This document shows positions 34,743 through 47,406 of a stretch of DNA of 64,000 bases, piece after piece. Each line of letters begins with the position of its first letter. Within the stretch, counting starts at the first letter, position 1. Origin of the DNA: Ricordea florida (Eukaryota > Cnidaria > Anthozoa > Corallimorpharia > Ricordeidae); the NCBI GenBank assembly GCA_949710005.1, contig OX453274.1:26058740-26122739 (forward strand), in the 5' to 3' direction. Position numbers and translations under genes: made by a program. A model generated the notes under the pieces. It ran no database searches, was not told the origin of the DNA, and saw nothing but the letters and a program-made list of their open reading frames with translations.

Positions 34743-35334
34743 CTGTAAGTAAAAGCACATTGCTTAGTAAAAAATACTATTCCCGACCACATAAGTTGGG
34801 CTTTTTTATCAAACAGTCTCTCGCAATTACGGTCTAGAAAGAAAGGCAGGCAAGACATCGCGTGTGAGCTGTGAGAACACAAGAGTGCTAGAAGAACCAC
34901 TTTGATATCCAATATGCTCATTCAGACTACTGTAAATAAAATCTGTTGTGCCATAAGCCATTCGTCTAGAATGCAAGTGAGGCAATGAGAGGCATTGCTC
35001 GTGACCCATATTGGGGTTAGAACGCTGTACTAAGAGCAAGACTCCTAGCATACATTTTTCCGGACAGTTGTAATTCATCTGACTTTTACAATCAACAGAA
35101 AACGCCCTAAAGTACGTTTTGAAAATTTGACCTATGATTCTCCAAGGAATACATGGCTTCTGCCAGTGAGACTTTTGACATATGCTGTTATTCACTGCTT
35201 TACTCAGTTACATATCCAAAAGCGCCATCCGCCTTATGGAAAGAAACGAAAACTATGTTTATCACAATTGAACCACCCAGACTAGCAACACTGCACGGAA
35301 AAATTATGAAAAGAGAAAGTACATAAGGACTCAC

Positions 35335-35583
35335 AGAGTACGGTAATGGTCGATGTTAAACTGTCAGTGCCACATTCATTGGTTGCTTCACACTTGTAAT
35401 CGCCAGCCTGGCTGCGGTTAATATTCTGTATGAACAACGTCTTGTTGCTAGTGCTCTCACTGCTGACCAGGTTGGTCCATGTGATATTTGGTTCAGGAAT
35501 CCCAGATGCATTGCAGTAAAGAGTCACATCGTCACCTTCTTTTAGCTCAAGATCGCCAGGATGTTCCACAACAGAAGGAGCAA
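35335..35583 (-). CDS. Ig-like domain exon D5
   Basis: Same 83 residues and splice sites as D1. A one-base change in the upstream intron (tcatgactt) creates an intronic TGA. The continuous frame therefore starts inside the exon here, but splicing should not be affected. Confidence 0.85.
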
Positions 35584-36462
35584 CTACAAGTCATGAATAA
35601 GAGACATTGAATTTAAGGGTTTTTGATAGCAAAAGGGGGATATTTAGAAGCCAATACTTGGATTGAATGCATCTGACAAAAATTTGGAGCACCCTGTCCC
35701 TCCACTTACCCTTTACTTTCGCATATTTATGTTGCCTGTCAACTCTCGCTTTCCGTGAGTCCTTATTGAAATTCACTGGATACCGACATCGCATTAATAC
35801 CTTTTATCACAAAACTGCTTCTTAGAGACAACACCCTACATACCATTCAAAACTCAATGCTTTACCATTTGTATATTAACTTGTAACTCAATGATGAAAA
35901 CAATGGGTGTATCTGAAGTCATTCCACGCAGTGAGCAGAATTGAATTAAAATAACTTTACAGAAGGACATGCAACACAACAGGATGCCGTGTTTGTAACA
36001 ACTCAATGACTGTGTTACGAGATGATACGATAACAGGTTAACGTTAGTTGCTCGCAGAAAAGGCTTTCCATTGGTGGCTATGACTACACAACTGCAGCAT
36101 AATCTGTATGGTATGGCACATTCCACAAAGCATATAACTATGTCTAATTCATTTCATGCATATCGATAGCTGTAATATATAATCATTGATCATATTTGTA
36201 ATTCCTCGCGAAGCGAGGCCGAAGGCCGAGCGTAGCGAGGTTACTAATCGTGTCGGTTCCGGTCAGACCACGTGGCTCGCAAGCCCGAGTAAATCGAGCC
36301 GAGAGTTTTTATATATGTATATATATATATTTATATATATGTTTATATATATCTATATTTTAAAGGTGTCCGTTCGCAGGCCAGGTTACCTGGCAATAGT
36401 AACGCACTTGAGAACGCTGAATTTCCGCCATTATTCGGTGATGCCTTTTTGAAAGTAATGTA

Positions 36463-36639
36463 AATTTTGTGGAAACCGATTTCACTCGTCCTGGAAGTAC
36501 ATCCCAGCAAGGTGATCTCCAAGATATTCAAGAAATATTAGCACGAGATCGTCGCCGAGTAAGTTCGAATACCGTGAAAATCAACACGAGGAAAGCACGA
36601 CTCAAAGCAGGGATAGAGAAACGACAGCAGGGAGAATAA
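36463..36639 (+). pseudogene. Arg-rich N-terminal protein remnant of beta' (U5)
   Basis: The frame reads NFVETDFTRPGSTSQQ, then DLQDIQEI and RDRRRVSSN, ending in TAA at 36637. The same protein, diverged, is encoded at 53886-54134 (ETDFTNPGSTSQQEDL). Conservation of the amino-acid pattern between two diverged copies suggests the start of an autonomous element's protein. Confidence 0.5.
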
Positions 36640-37229
36640 CAACAGAAATCGCAGCCAAGACAACAACTGCTCGCTCCAGAAAAAGGCAAACGAAACAGCA
36701 GGGAAAAGGACCAGGAATTCAATCAAGTTAGTTTTGAATTTGAATGTGTTATTGATAGAAATACAGGACACGAGTGAACGATTACATAACGAAATATATT
36801 GGTGTACTACATTTAGCAAAACGACTTAGAAGGGACACCGAGTAAGAACGACTTCAACGATTGGAGATGTCTCTGGAAAATAATTCTATTAGTCTAAAAC
36901 CGGAATCGGAAGACGACCAACAGATTACAAGAGAATGTAAATAGGTATTTTTCATAATAAAACGATAGCGTTTCCAGTTTGAAGTAATTTCCAACACAGA
37001 GAGTTGCAGTTGTTATAGCAATCATTTATAACGATGTGATCTGATATCATTGCAACAGTGAAAATATTGTAAATTTTCTTGATCTAGCAGTTATGTTAAA
37101 CATTTTCAACAGAATGTATACCCTGTGTCACTATAAAGTACTGGTTCTGCAATATTATCAGTGATCAATGTGATCATTTTAAAATAAAGCAAATGTGATT
37201 ACTGAATTCTGAGTAGTATTTCTCTTTGC

Positions 37230-37230
<1 letters not shown>

Positions 37231-37256
<26 letters not shown>
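37231..37256. repeat. (TA)n tract in beta' (U5), empty site of the Penelope foldback
   Basis: Uninterrupted TA run. In U6 the corresponding run is split by the insertion at 46951-47272. Confidence 0.88.
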
Positions 37257-37264
<8 letters not shown>

Positions 37265-37353
37265 TCTCTGATTGAAAGGTTTCAATAATATTGTGTAGAG
37301 ACAAGTTTCATAGCCTTTTCACAATGGGTCAGTTTTACCTTAGAGTGCAATGA

Positions 37354-37366
37354 CCCCCCCCCCCCC
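37354..37366. repeat. Poly-C run (13 nt) in beta' of U5
   Basis: Homopolymer of 13 C; the U6 copy (47391-47406) has 16. Confidence 0.85.
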
Positions 37367-39147
37367 TGATAATATTGCTATCTAGAACCCCTGCCCTTTT
37401 TTCACAAATGAAATGTTAATTCAAGCCTTAATTTGCAAAGTTAGACATAACATATTAACTTTGTTACTTTCTGCCGTTTACTTTATTTTTATGTCAAATA
37501 TCAATATTTCATAACAACCACAACATGCAATTAACCTTTTACATTGGAAAAACTTTATAAAGAAGAAAATAAATTTTGTAATGCCAAAATGTTTATGATC
37601 TTTCTCATATATTCATTGCAAGTGTGCTGTATGTAGTAACAAGTGTTTCAAGTTTCCTAAATGCCCTATGCTTTCAATAATGATTTTCCACACAAACTTT
37701 CTAGACAAATGACTGCACTAGATTCTAAGCCTTTAAGAAGAAATGGTATTGTTTGGAGCTGTTTTGATTACTACCACCTCTGATGGAAAGCCTATTAAGA
37801 AGATTTTTGTATTGCTTTTAGTAGTAGAGTAACAATAACTTTACCAAGATTAAGACATGAATCCCACCCCATAAAAATATATTATGTTTAACATAAAAAA
37901 TATAACAATAATAATATCAATACCAGTATAAATAATAGTAATGATAATAATAATGATAATAATATAATGATAGTTCTTCTCGTTACTATATGTCATTGGT
38001 TACAGTTCAATACCTCTGGCTGCCATGACTTTTTCGATGAAATACCGTCCTTATATTAAATCTTTCTTCTGCAGTTTTTATAATAGAAATTTTCATATAT
38101 TCAAAATAATGTACTATTCTATGGTTGGGTATGGATATTTTGCCTGTTTCTGTAACAGCACAATTAAACTTTCATGTGGTATATACTTTTGACTGATTGA
38201 TGTTGATTTCACATTATTTTTTTACAGGAGTACGTAGTGCAGCAATCTTTTTGAACATATTAAGATTTCAATAACTCTTTCTTACATGTATTGTTTTTAT
38301 GATATGACCTAAAAATAGCACAACCACATACTATACAGTGGGCACTCACTATTACCAAACCTTTCTTCAAAGCTTTTGTAGAATCCAATTGTTTTACCCC
38401 CAATTTGTTGATATGGCATCTCTTTTGAGGGAAGAGGAATTTTTCTATCTACCACTGGGGGTACCATTGCAACTGGAAAGAGTACACACATTAAAACATG
38501 CACTATTCATAATGCTCTCAATTGTGGTTACCCGGGAATGAAATAATGACTGCAGTAGACAATAAAATATCTAATCAGAAGATTCTTCTTACAATGAATC
38601 TCATGCAATTATAACCAAAAAAACATAAACAAAAAATAATTGGAGCGTTCAGCTCATCCTCTGTGTAAGAACATATTGTGTTCAAAAGTGATGTACAACA
38701 AAGAAGACAAAGCAGTAGAGACTAAGAAAATAAAACTAAAGAAAAAAAACACAGGTTTTTACACCGTGGTAAACACAAGCATTCATATCAACTCTTCAAG
38801 ATTTCACCTGCAAAAGATTTACAATTATTTTCAATTTGTGTTAAGTGAATATTATTGTGATACTTCATCGACTCTGTATTCCCTGTCAAGATAATAAATA
38901 ATTTTACTTCTATTCCCTCTGGTGCAATCTCAGTGGCAGTGAAAGAGCTAAATGAAGGTCAATTTTTAAGCACTGTGTTGAGCGGTATACTGATCTTGTA
39001 ATTTGCACCAGGTGTCACTAATTGTGTACCAAACACAGCATAAGAAATAAAATAATGGGGATTACGCTAATATAAAAAATAAAATATATAATATAAAAAA
39101 AAATAAAGAATAAAATATGAAAGCATTGTGACTTCTTCAAAAACTAG
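37367..39147. other. AT-rich body of beta' without recognisable genes
   Basis: Contains an ATA/ATG trinucleotide-rich stretch (37905-37972). Open frames at 38338-38541 and 38640-38894 have no domain. The whole stretch has a diverged homologue at 58944-60235, so it is the 3' half of the Helentron family. Confidence 0.6.
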
Positions 39148-40457
39148 CTTCGCGAGGTTTTTGCGGGAGTCGTATTTCTAGTTACATTTAATACATATTG
39201 CAATGAATTCAACGAAATTAGAACCCCACAGAAGGGCAAGTAGCACAAATAAACGCAATCACTGATCAAAACAACAGTTGTTAAACAGCTGAAGAACATG
39301 AGAATATAACACAGCGCCTCATATTAATACGCTTTTCATTGCTACCTTGGACAACTTTATCTAGGCTACAGTACATTTAGTAATGCATGCAAAATTTCTT
39401 TTATTTACTTAATACACTTGTATTGGCAATAACTACATGCACACTTATAACAATTACTCCACGTAATCGAGTCGTAGCGCCGAGTTAGCTATAGTTGAGG
39501 TACGAAGAAATCGAGTGGAAGAATTGTTTCATTATATCTCTAAATAATCGACTGTGAGAAATTGGAACTAGTTTGCACGACAAGAATTGACTTATTTGTT
39601 GTTTTGTCAACAGAACAACGTTCTTGTGGAGCCGACATGTTCAGTCGGCCCAGTGTATAACAAAGTTTTAAACTCAAGTCCGGCTCGTTCTTAAACATCT
39701 CTCTCATGTACTTGTCAATTTTTTTCGAGTTAGCGAACCAGTCTGAAATTGTTTTAAAAAAATTCACAGGAAAAAGTAAGCAGACAAGTGACAAAGACGC
39801 AGTTTACGGGCTCCACGGATGTTTCAAAATGTCGGCTGTTTGTAAGAGTTTCACTTTAGTTCGTAATAAACAATTAAAATCGTGTCAATTTCGTTGCATA
39901 ATTTGCTCACTTACAGCTGTAAAATTTTATCTCATATTTATTTGCTTCTGTAGTATCTCTTGATGTAATCTTTTCAAGCTAGACTTCAATTTCTCCTCGT
40001 CTAATTCAAGAAATCTCTCCTCTATGTTTGCCGTTTTCTGTACTAACGGGATATTAGTTGATAGGTTGTACATGTAATAAAACAGAATTTACAAGTTTTA
40101 TAATTATGCGTAACTTGATCAATTGTAAGCCGTACCACGATCAGAATCACATGCAAATTTAAAGTAACCTGCTGTTGAGAAATATTTAATGTACATTCAT
40201 GTACCCATATAGCACAAAATAAGGCTTTACTAAGACATATCGTCAACGTTGATGCTGCATTAAAGTCGAGCCAAATAAAACAATAATACGATTGTATCCT
40301 CGTGTGTGTAGTAATACAGAGTGAATTTAACATCAATATCCAACATACAAAGGAGAAAAATCATCTCAATAAAACATTAACTCATCTTTAGATTTTTTAC
40401 AGAGTCAAACTCAATCCATGCATTCCATAGATGGTGTTAGCTCCTTCTGTCACTCAC

Positions 40458-40715
40458 CATTGACCATAAGAGTGAAGGCTTTCGCTGCAGTGCCGGCGGT
40501 TTTGTCGGCCACGCATCTAAATGCAATCTCTCCCTCGACTGTCAATGTTTCAATCCAGAAGCCTGGCCTTACTTCACTCAAAAGCATGTCATTATGATAC
40601 AGTACTACAGCTGCGGCCGGATTCGCCTGTGCAGTGCAGTTAATAGCTACTACTGTCCCACGGAAAGTTTTAAGGTCTGTTAGAACGGTTGTTAACTTGA
40701 TGTCCTCTTGTTTGT
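40458..40715 (-). CDS. Ig-like domain exon E5 (cysteine form)
   Basis: AINCTAQ form, as E1 and E6; splice sites intact. Confidence 0.84.
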
Positions 40716-41129
40716 CTGTTAATGAATACATCTTCAACTAAGGGATAGTTGATGTGGCATTATGGACAGCTGTTCATGAGAGAGATATTGTAAAATCTTC
40801 TTCCAAAAAAGTCGGCATGCACAATATTTGCAAACAAAAAGGATAAAATAGATGAAAACGTCCTCCCTATAGATTTATGATGAATTACCACCACAACTTC
40901 AAATTCAAGTACCAAAGACCTTCAAGACAAAATGCACTGTTTACATGCATGTTTTGTGTTGATAGAATCACAGATTTGGTCAATCTGCAGCTCCGCACTG
41001 TCTGACATGAATATAACGATAGCATTCTTCAAGTGCCATGCTTGGCTACCGACCAGACTGCAGAGGAGAAACAAATGCAAGTTGACAAATGCATGTAAGT
41101 TGACAAATGCATGCAAAGTAGGAACTTAC

Positions 41130-41352
41130 AGTAGAAAATTATCGATGTGGTTGCTGAGGCATTGCCACATTCCAGCATCACTTTTGTTGATGCTTGGGAC
41201 GTTCAACATGTGTCTGATGCCAACAGGACCACCATCAATTTTCGACAAGCTTACTATTGGAGACGGCATTCCTGAAGCATTACAGTACAAAGTCCTACTG
41301 TCACCTCCTGTAAACGTGTGGCTCACCTCCAAAGGTTCCATAGCAGAAGGAA
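41130..41352 (-). pseudogene. Frame-broken Ig exon F5
   Basis: Same deletion and splice sites as F1. Confidence 0.82.
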
Positions 41353-41572
41353 CTGTGATTGAAGTGGTGAAAAAAACTGAACTATCAGTAAAGTGGAAAT
41401 GAGAAGGTGAAACTCGGAATAAATTCCATCAACGCCACATGCAATTTTAAGTCATTTCTGAAGTCTAAGAGTGGAATAGTTCCAGCAAAATAATACCTTA
41501 TCAGAAGTTACTACTTAATGTCACAGCGGTAAAGGATTTCAAGCTCTACTGAGACACTTATCGTCTTGTAAT

Positions 41573-43724
41573 AATAGCGGGGATCCCGCGCGCGAAGCGC
41601 GCGTGGAGCAGAGCCCCATACTCATGGAATATGGTCAACCTCTTTTCTTTTGGTTGTCGCGTGACTGACCGAGCGTACGTACGTACGTACGCGTCTACAG
41701 ATTGTACGGGTAGGGTAGGGGAGACTATCAAAAAGGAAGGGAGGGGTATCTCAGGCTTGTCTTGGCAAATCCACATCTTCAGGAGCCCATTAGCTGACAT
41801 CTTTTATATTGGACATTCACAATATGGTCAATTGACAGCTGTCAAAACGGGATAGCCACTGACCAGCATCACATGACCATATTGTGGGCTCATGTGTCAA
41901 CTCATCGAGGTGACGTGATTTATTTGGAAGCTGTTCTCGTAGCCCCCATATTTTTGGCGGGAAATTGCGTTGACGACTGAAAAAGAAATTTTCAGTTCAT
42001 TGTCTTTTTGAGACAATATTACTACTCTACACTCTTAAAGTTTTACTAAAGGATAAACGAAACAATTTCTATTGCTATGTCAACAAACAATAGCAGAGAA
42101 AATATAATTTGCAGAACACAGGGTTCAGGTGAGGAGCAACAGGAAAGAGAGCAAGAATTAACTGAGGAAGAATGAGCGAAGTAGATCGCGAAAGAAGGCG
42201 CGCTCGGGAAAGAGAAAGGAGACGAAATTATAGCGAAGAACGCCGACAAGCAGAAAGAGTCCGGGCTCGAGAAAATGGACAAAATGTTAACGAAGAACGC
42301 CGAGAAGCGGAAAGATTCCGTGCTGTGGAAAACAGACAAAATTGTAGCGAAGAATGCCGAGAAGCGGAAAGACTTCGTGCTGTGGAAAACAGAAAAAATT
42401 TTAGCGAAGAAAGCCGAGAAGCGGAAAGACTCCGTGCTGTGGAAAACAGACAAAATTGTAGCGAAGATAGCCGAGAAGCGGAAGGACTCCGTGCTGTGGA
42501 AAACAGACAAAATTGTAGCGAAGAAAGCCGAGAAGTGGAAAGACTCCGTGCTATGGACCACAAATTTGCATAAGTTTTGTCTGCATAATATTTGCTAACT
42601 GATGCGTGACTCAGCACTCGCACTTTCCACTTTCCCTTAAACTTGACACTTGACTTGGAAAACCGACTTCTAAACAAACCTTCTTCAGAAAAATGATCTT
42701 CTGAATGCACTACTTTTGAATGAGAAGCAAACTGATGAAAGATTTCAAATTTTTATATCCTTTAATCATATAAACATCTCCCCTGTCGACGGCTAAGAAA
42801 TACTCCCGCGGGAATTTTCTCTTGGCGGCAAATTGCAGAATGTAGCGCTTTCACTGGCAGCTTTTCGCGTTGTCGACGTTGTCATTTAGTGTGTCGATTG
42901 AGAACTTTGGTTTCAACGCCGTTGTTTTCGTAAAAAATGTTCTTCTAAATTGTAAAATGTCTCAAATGTATGTTAGTCATTCACGTGTTGCGTTGGACCA
43001 GGTCTAATTATAGTTCACACTTTTACGGTTATTTATTTCTTATGTTAAGTAACTACAGTTGATTGTAGTGAATAAATGAAGGCAGTAATTTTTTAAACTT
43101 ACAATGTAATTAAGAAAAGAATAATTAATGATTATTTTTTCATTCTCGTGAAAAATGTTTTTCGGGCTGGTAGATGTTGGTTACAGCTTGCCCGAAGGGC
43201 AATCTGTAAAATTAATTTTCTTTGCACCCTGCTTGGAGTAAACATTTATTTTACCGAGGTGTTCGTTTTAACACGAAAATGACAAGAGTTGTGTCCTGCA
43301 TTTCCCAGTAGCGTGTACAAATCTTTTAAATACATTTACCCAAATAGAATGGTTAATTTCATCAGGAATAGAATACAGTACATTGATAATTTGTGATTTT
43401 TGTAGAATATACTCCATGACTTTGTAGGTAGAAAGACCGTACTTATGGCAGACGAAAGTTTAGACAAAAATCATAGCAAGTTAAACGACCTCGACACTTA
43501 ACTATAGTTAAAAACGTTTGTGAATTCCTTCGCAGTATTTTAGAATGCTTTTATACAGTTTAAAGTGAAATGAAAGTACTAACGGGAGCCCCGCCTTTAG
43601 GCTTGGCTAAATCTATATATTAGTTAATGAAAATTCCCCATGAGGCCATTTCATTAATTCTTAAGGGTAACGTGGATTGCAATTTGTGCTACAATATGCG
43701 TTTGGCATGAATTTGAATATTTAT
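41573..43724 (+). mobile_element. Helentron-like remnant alpha in U5
   Basis: Copy of alpha with U4/U6-type bases at its start and the gacgaaagtt variant near 43455 shared with U6. Confidence 0.5.
42077..42573 (+). pseudogene. Arg/Glu-rich repeat ORF of alpha (U5)
   Basis: Split frames as elsewhere (second frame 42172-42573), RKNFS variant as in U4. Confidence 0.5.
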
Positions 43725-43823
43725 TCCTCGCGAAGCGAGGTTACTAATCGTGTCGCTTTATGTCAGACCACGTGGCTCGCAAGCCCGAGTAAATCGAACC
43801 GAGAGCTTTTATATATGTATATG

Positions 43824-43881
<58 letters not shown>

Positions 43882-43925
43882 ATATGTAATGTATATGTAA
43901 TATATATATATATGTATATATAATA

Positions 43926-43966
<41 letters not shown>

Positions 43967-44042
43967 GATGTCCGTTCGCAGGCCAGGTTACGTGGCAACA
44001 TTACTTCATGTGAATTTCCGCCATTACGAATTGCGTGAATGA
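43725..44042 (+). mobile_element. 5' end of element beta at the U5/U6 joint
   Basis: Hairpin start, then a rearranged TA tract (43810-43962), cut at the common joint. Confidence 0.7.
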
Positions 44043-44172
44043 GTCATAGCCGCCTACTTATGTCCTAATGTAGGCCTACTTCGAAATTAACGAAATTAAT
44101 GAAATCCCTGTACATGTAATAACAGCAAGCAAGAATTCTTCTCAACGTCTTCAGCCATGATTGTTAGCGTAC

Positions 44173-44442
44173 CATTAACTGTTAAGGTGACATTGTCACT
44201 TTCAGCGGTCCCCACAGAGTTGTTTGCTTCACATCTGTACTGGAAGTCCCCAGGTGACGACATTGCCAGGATCCAGACTTCAGGAGTTGCCTGTGCGTCA
44301 GCCACCACGACATTGTCTTTATATAGCGTAAAGGTTGGTGCTGGGTTGCCATCTGCTGTGCATGTAAAGTTCACCGTAGCATCCTGACAGGTTTTCAGAC
44401 TTGCTGCAACATTGGTCATCAACTGTACATTTTCAGGCTGGT
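44173..44442 (-). CDS. Ig-like domain exon C6
   Basis: Protein identical to C1; splice sites intact. Confidence 0.85.
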
Positions 44443-45034
44443 CTGTAAGTAAAAGCACATTGCTTAGTAAAAAATACTATTCCCGACCACATAAGTTGGG
44501 CTTTTTTATCAAACAGTCTCTCGCAATTACGGTCTAGAAAGAAAGGCAGGCAAGACATCGCGTGTGAGCTGTGAGAACACAAGAGTGCTAGAAGAACCAC
44601 TTTGATATCCAATATGCTCATTCAGACTACTGTAAATAAAATCTGTTGTGCCATAAGCCATTCGTCTAGAATGCAAGTGAGGCAATGAGAGGCATTGCTC
44701 GTGACCCATATTGGGGTTAGAACGCTGTACTAAGAGCAAGACTCCTAGCATACATTTTTCCGGACAGTTGTAATTCATCTGACTTTTACAATCAACAGAA
44801 AACGCCCTAAAGTACGTTTTGAAAATTTGACCTATGATTCTCCAAGGAATACATGGCTTCTGCCAGTGAGACTTTTGACATATGCTGTTATTCACTGCTT
44901 TACTCAGTTACATATCCAAAAGCGCCATCCGCCTTATGGAAAGAAACGAAAACTATGTTTATCACAATTGAACCACCCAGACTAGCAACACTGCACGGAA
45001 AAATTATGAAAAGGGAAAGTACATAAGGACTCAC

Positions 45035-45283
45035 AGAGTACGGTAATGGTCGATGTTAAACTGTCAGTGCCACATTCATTGGTTGCTTCACACTTGTAAT
45101 CGCCAGCCTGGCTGCGGTTAATATTCTGTATGAACAACGTCTTGTTGCTAGTGCTCTCACTGCTGACCAGGTTGGTCCATGTGATATTTGGTTCAGGAAT
45201 CCCAGATGCATTGCAGTAAAGAGTCACATCGTCACCTTCTTTTAGCTCAAGATCGCCAGGATGTTCCACAACAGAAGGAGCAA
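45035..45283 (-). CDS. Ig-like domain exon D6
   Basis: Same residues as D1; shares the intronic TGA-creating change with U5. Confidence 0.85.
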
Positions 45284-46162
45284 CTACAAGTCATGAATAA
45301 GAGACATTGAATTTAAGGGTTTTTGATAGCAAAAGGGGGATATTTAGAAGCCAATACTTGGATTGAATGCATCTGACAAAAATTTGGAGCACCCTGTCCC
45401 TCCACTTACCCTTTACTTTCGCATATTTATGTTGCCTGTCAACTCTCGCTTTCCGTGAGTCCTTATTGAAATTCACTGGATACCGACATCGCATTAATAC
45501 CTTTTATCACAAAACTGCTTCTTAGAGACAACACCCTACATACCATTCAAAACTCAATGCTTTACCATTTGTATATTAACTTGTAACTCAATGATGAAAA
45601 CAATGGGTGTATCTGAAGTCATTCCACGCAGTGAGCAGAATTGAATTAAAATAACTTTACAGAAGGACATGCAACACAACAGGATGCCGTGTTTGTAACA
45701 ACTCAATGACTGTGTTACGAGATGATACGATAACAGGTTAACGTTAGTTGCTCGCAGAAAAGGCTTTCCATTGGTGGCTATGACTACACAACTGCAGCAT
45801 AAGCTGTATGGTATGGCACATTCCACAAAGCATATAACTATGTCTAATTCATTTCATGCATATCGATAGCTGTAATATATAATCATTGATCATATTTGTA
45901 ATTCCTCGCGAAGCGAGGCCGAAGGCCGAGCGTAGCGAGGTTACTAATCGTGTCGGTTCCGGTCAGACCACGTGGCTCGCAAGCCCGAGTAAATCGAGCC
46001 GAGAGTTTTTATATATGTATATATATATATTTATATATATGTTTATATATATCTATATTTTAAAGGTGTCCGTTCGCAGGCCAGGTTACCTGGCAATAGT
46101 AACGCACTTGAGAACGCTGAATTTCCGCCATTATTCGGTGATGCCTTTTTGAAAGTAATGTA

Positions 46163-46339
46163 AATTTTGTGGAAACCGATTTCACTCGTCCTGGAAGTAC
46201 ATCCCAGCAAGGTGATCTCCAAGATATTCAAGAAATATTAGCACGAGATCGTCGCCGAGTAAGTTCGAATACCGTGAAAATCAACACGAGGAAAGCACGA
46301 CTCAAAGCAGGGATAGAGAAACGACAGCAGGGAGAATAA
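46163..46339 (+). pseudogene. Arg-rich N-terminal protein remnant of beta' (U6)
   Basis: Copy of the U5 remnant at 36463-36639, no difference seen. Confidence 0.5.
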
Positions 46340-46950
46340 CAACAGAAATCGCAGCCAAGACAACAACTGCTCGCTCCAGAAAAAGGCAAACGAAACAGCA
46401 GGGAAAAGGACCAGGAATTCAATCAAGTTAGTTTTGAATTTGAATGTGTTATTGATAGAAATACAGGACACGAGTGAACGATTACATAACGAAATATATT
46501 GGTGTACTACATTTAGCAAAACGACTTAGAAGGGACACCGAGTAAGAACGACTTCAACGATTGGAGATGTCTCTGGAAAATAATTCTATTAGTCTAAAAC
46601 CGGAATCGGAAGACGACCAACAGATTACAAGAGAATGTAAATAGGTATTTTTCATAATAAAACGATAGCGTTTCCAGTTTGAAGTAATTTCCAACACAGA
46701 GAGTTGCAGTTGTTATAGCAATCATTTATAACGATGTGATCTGATATCATTGCAACAGTGAAAATATTGTAAATTTTCTTGATCTAGCAGTTATGTTAAA
46801 CATTTTCAACAGAATGTATACCCTGTGTCACTATAAAGTACTGGTTCTGCAATATTATCAGTGATCAATGTGATCATTTTAAAATAAAGCAAATGTGATT
46901 ACTGAATTCTGAGTAGTATTTCTCTTTGCTATATATATATATATATATAT

Positions 46951-47272
46951 AAAAACGTTAGATAAAGCAAGGACGGACAACTTCTGACGATAAAAAAGTT
47001 AAAAAGTTAAAAATTTAATAGAAAAAACGTTTCGGTCTTAGACCTTCGTCAGTTACCTAAGACCGAAGTCTAAGACCTAAGTCTAAGACCGAAACGTTTT
47101 TTCTATTAAATTTTTAACTTTTTAACTTTTTTATCGTCAGAAGTTGTCCGTCCTTGCTTTATCTAACGTTTTTAAATTCATTTTTGTGGTGAGGCTTGGA
47201 CTGTGAATCTTCATTGATCCTCCTGACGCAGTGGCATTCTTTGTTGGCTTGAGGCATTTTATAACCTTTTTT
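46951..47272. mobile_element. Penelope-tail foldback inserted in a (TA)n tract, U6 only
   Basis: Absent from U5, where the TA tract is continuous. Left arm 46951-47043 is the reverse complement of 47081-47173 (paired positions sum to 94124). The right part (47115-47272) resembles the Penelope tail at 3760-3880 and ends in TTTATATAT. A hammerhead core lies on the minus strand at 47026-47052. This is therefore a short, inverted-duplicated Penelope 3' end, from a copy different from that at 1-3881. Confidence 0.82.
47026..47052 (-). ncRNA. Hammerhead ribozyme core in the Penelope foldback
   Basis: On the minus strand: CTGACGA (47052-47046), an A, stem II GGTC/GACC with a 3-nt TAA loop, GAAAC (47033-47029), then GTT. 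It fits CUGANGA...GAAAC with a GUH cleavage triplet. The layout and stem II are the same as at 3660-3686, while the loop and cleavage base differ. Confidence 0.62.
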
Positions 47273-47390
47273 TATATATATATATATATATATGTATGTA
47301 TTCTCTGATTGAAAGGTTTCAATAATATTGTGTAGAGACAAGTTTCATAGCCTTTTCACAATGGGTCAGTTTTACCTTAGAGTGCAATGA

Positions 47391-47406
47391 CCCCCCCCCC
47401 CCCCCC
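47391..47406. repeat. Poly-C run (16 nt) in beta' of U6
   Basis: 16 C, against 13 in U5. Confidence 0.85.

Larger units (their letters stand above)
36203..39182 (+). mobile_element. Helentron/Helitron2-like non-autonomous element beta' (U5), 2980 bp
   Basis: Defined by the empty site in U1-U4 (gtaat|tacattt). It is inserted between T and T with no target duplication (A|T is equally compatible). The 5' end starts with a CCTCGC-GAA-GCGAGG hairpin. CTTCGCGAGG, the inverse of the first ten bases, lies at 39148-39157, 25 bp inside the 3' end, giving an asymmetric inverted repeat typical of Helentrons. The 3' end is TTTCTAGT. A TA tract (36315-36360) follows the 5' end and a short coding remnant lies at 36463-36639. 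The rest is AT-rich with microsatellites. No Rep/helicase is present. Confidence 0.68.
34343..44042. repeat. Tandem unit U5 (9700 bp) with beta' insertion
   Basis: Basic unit plus a 2980-bp Helentron-like insertion (36203-39182) in the E-D intron. Lacks the 6-bp insertion of U2-U4 and has the cysteine form of E, like U1. Confidence 0.95.

Noticed and set aside
36186..36819. Several frames across the start of beta' (88, 62, 64, 93 codons)
   Set aside because: They overlap hairpin, TA tract and the Arg-rich remnant in other frames; only the plus frame 36463-36639 has a homologue.
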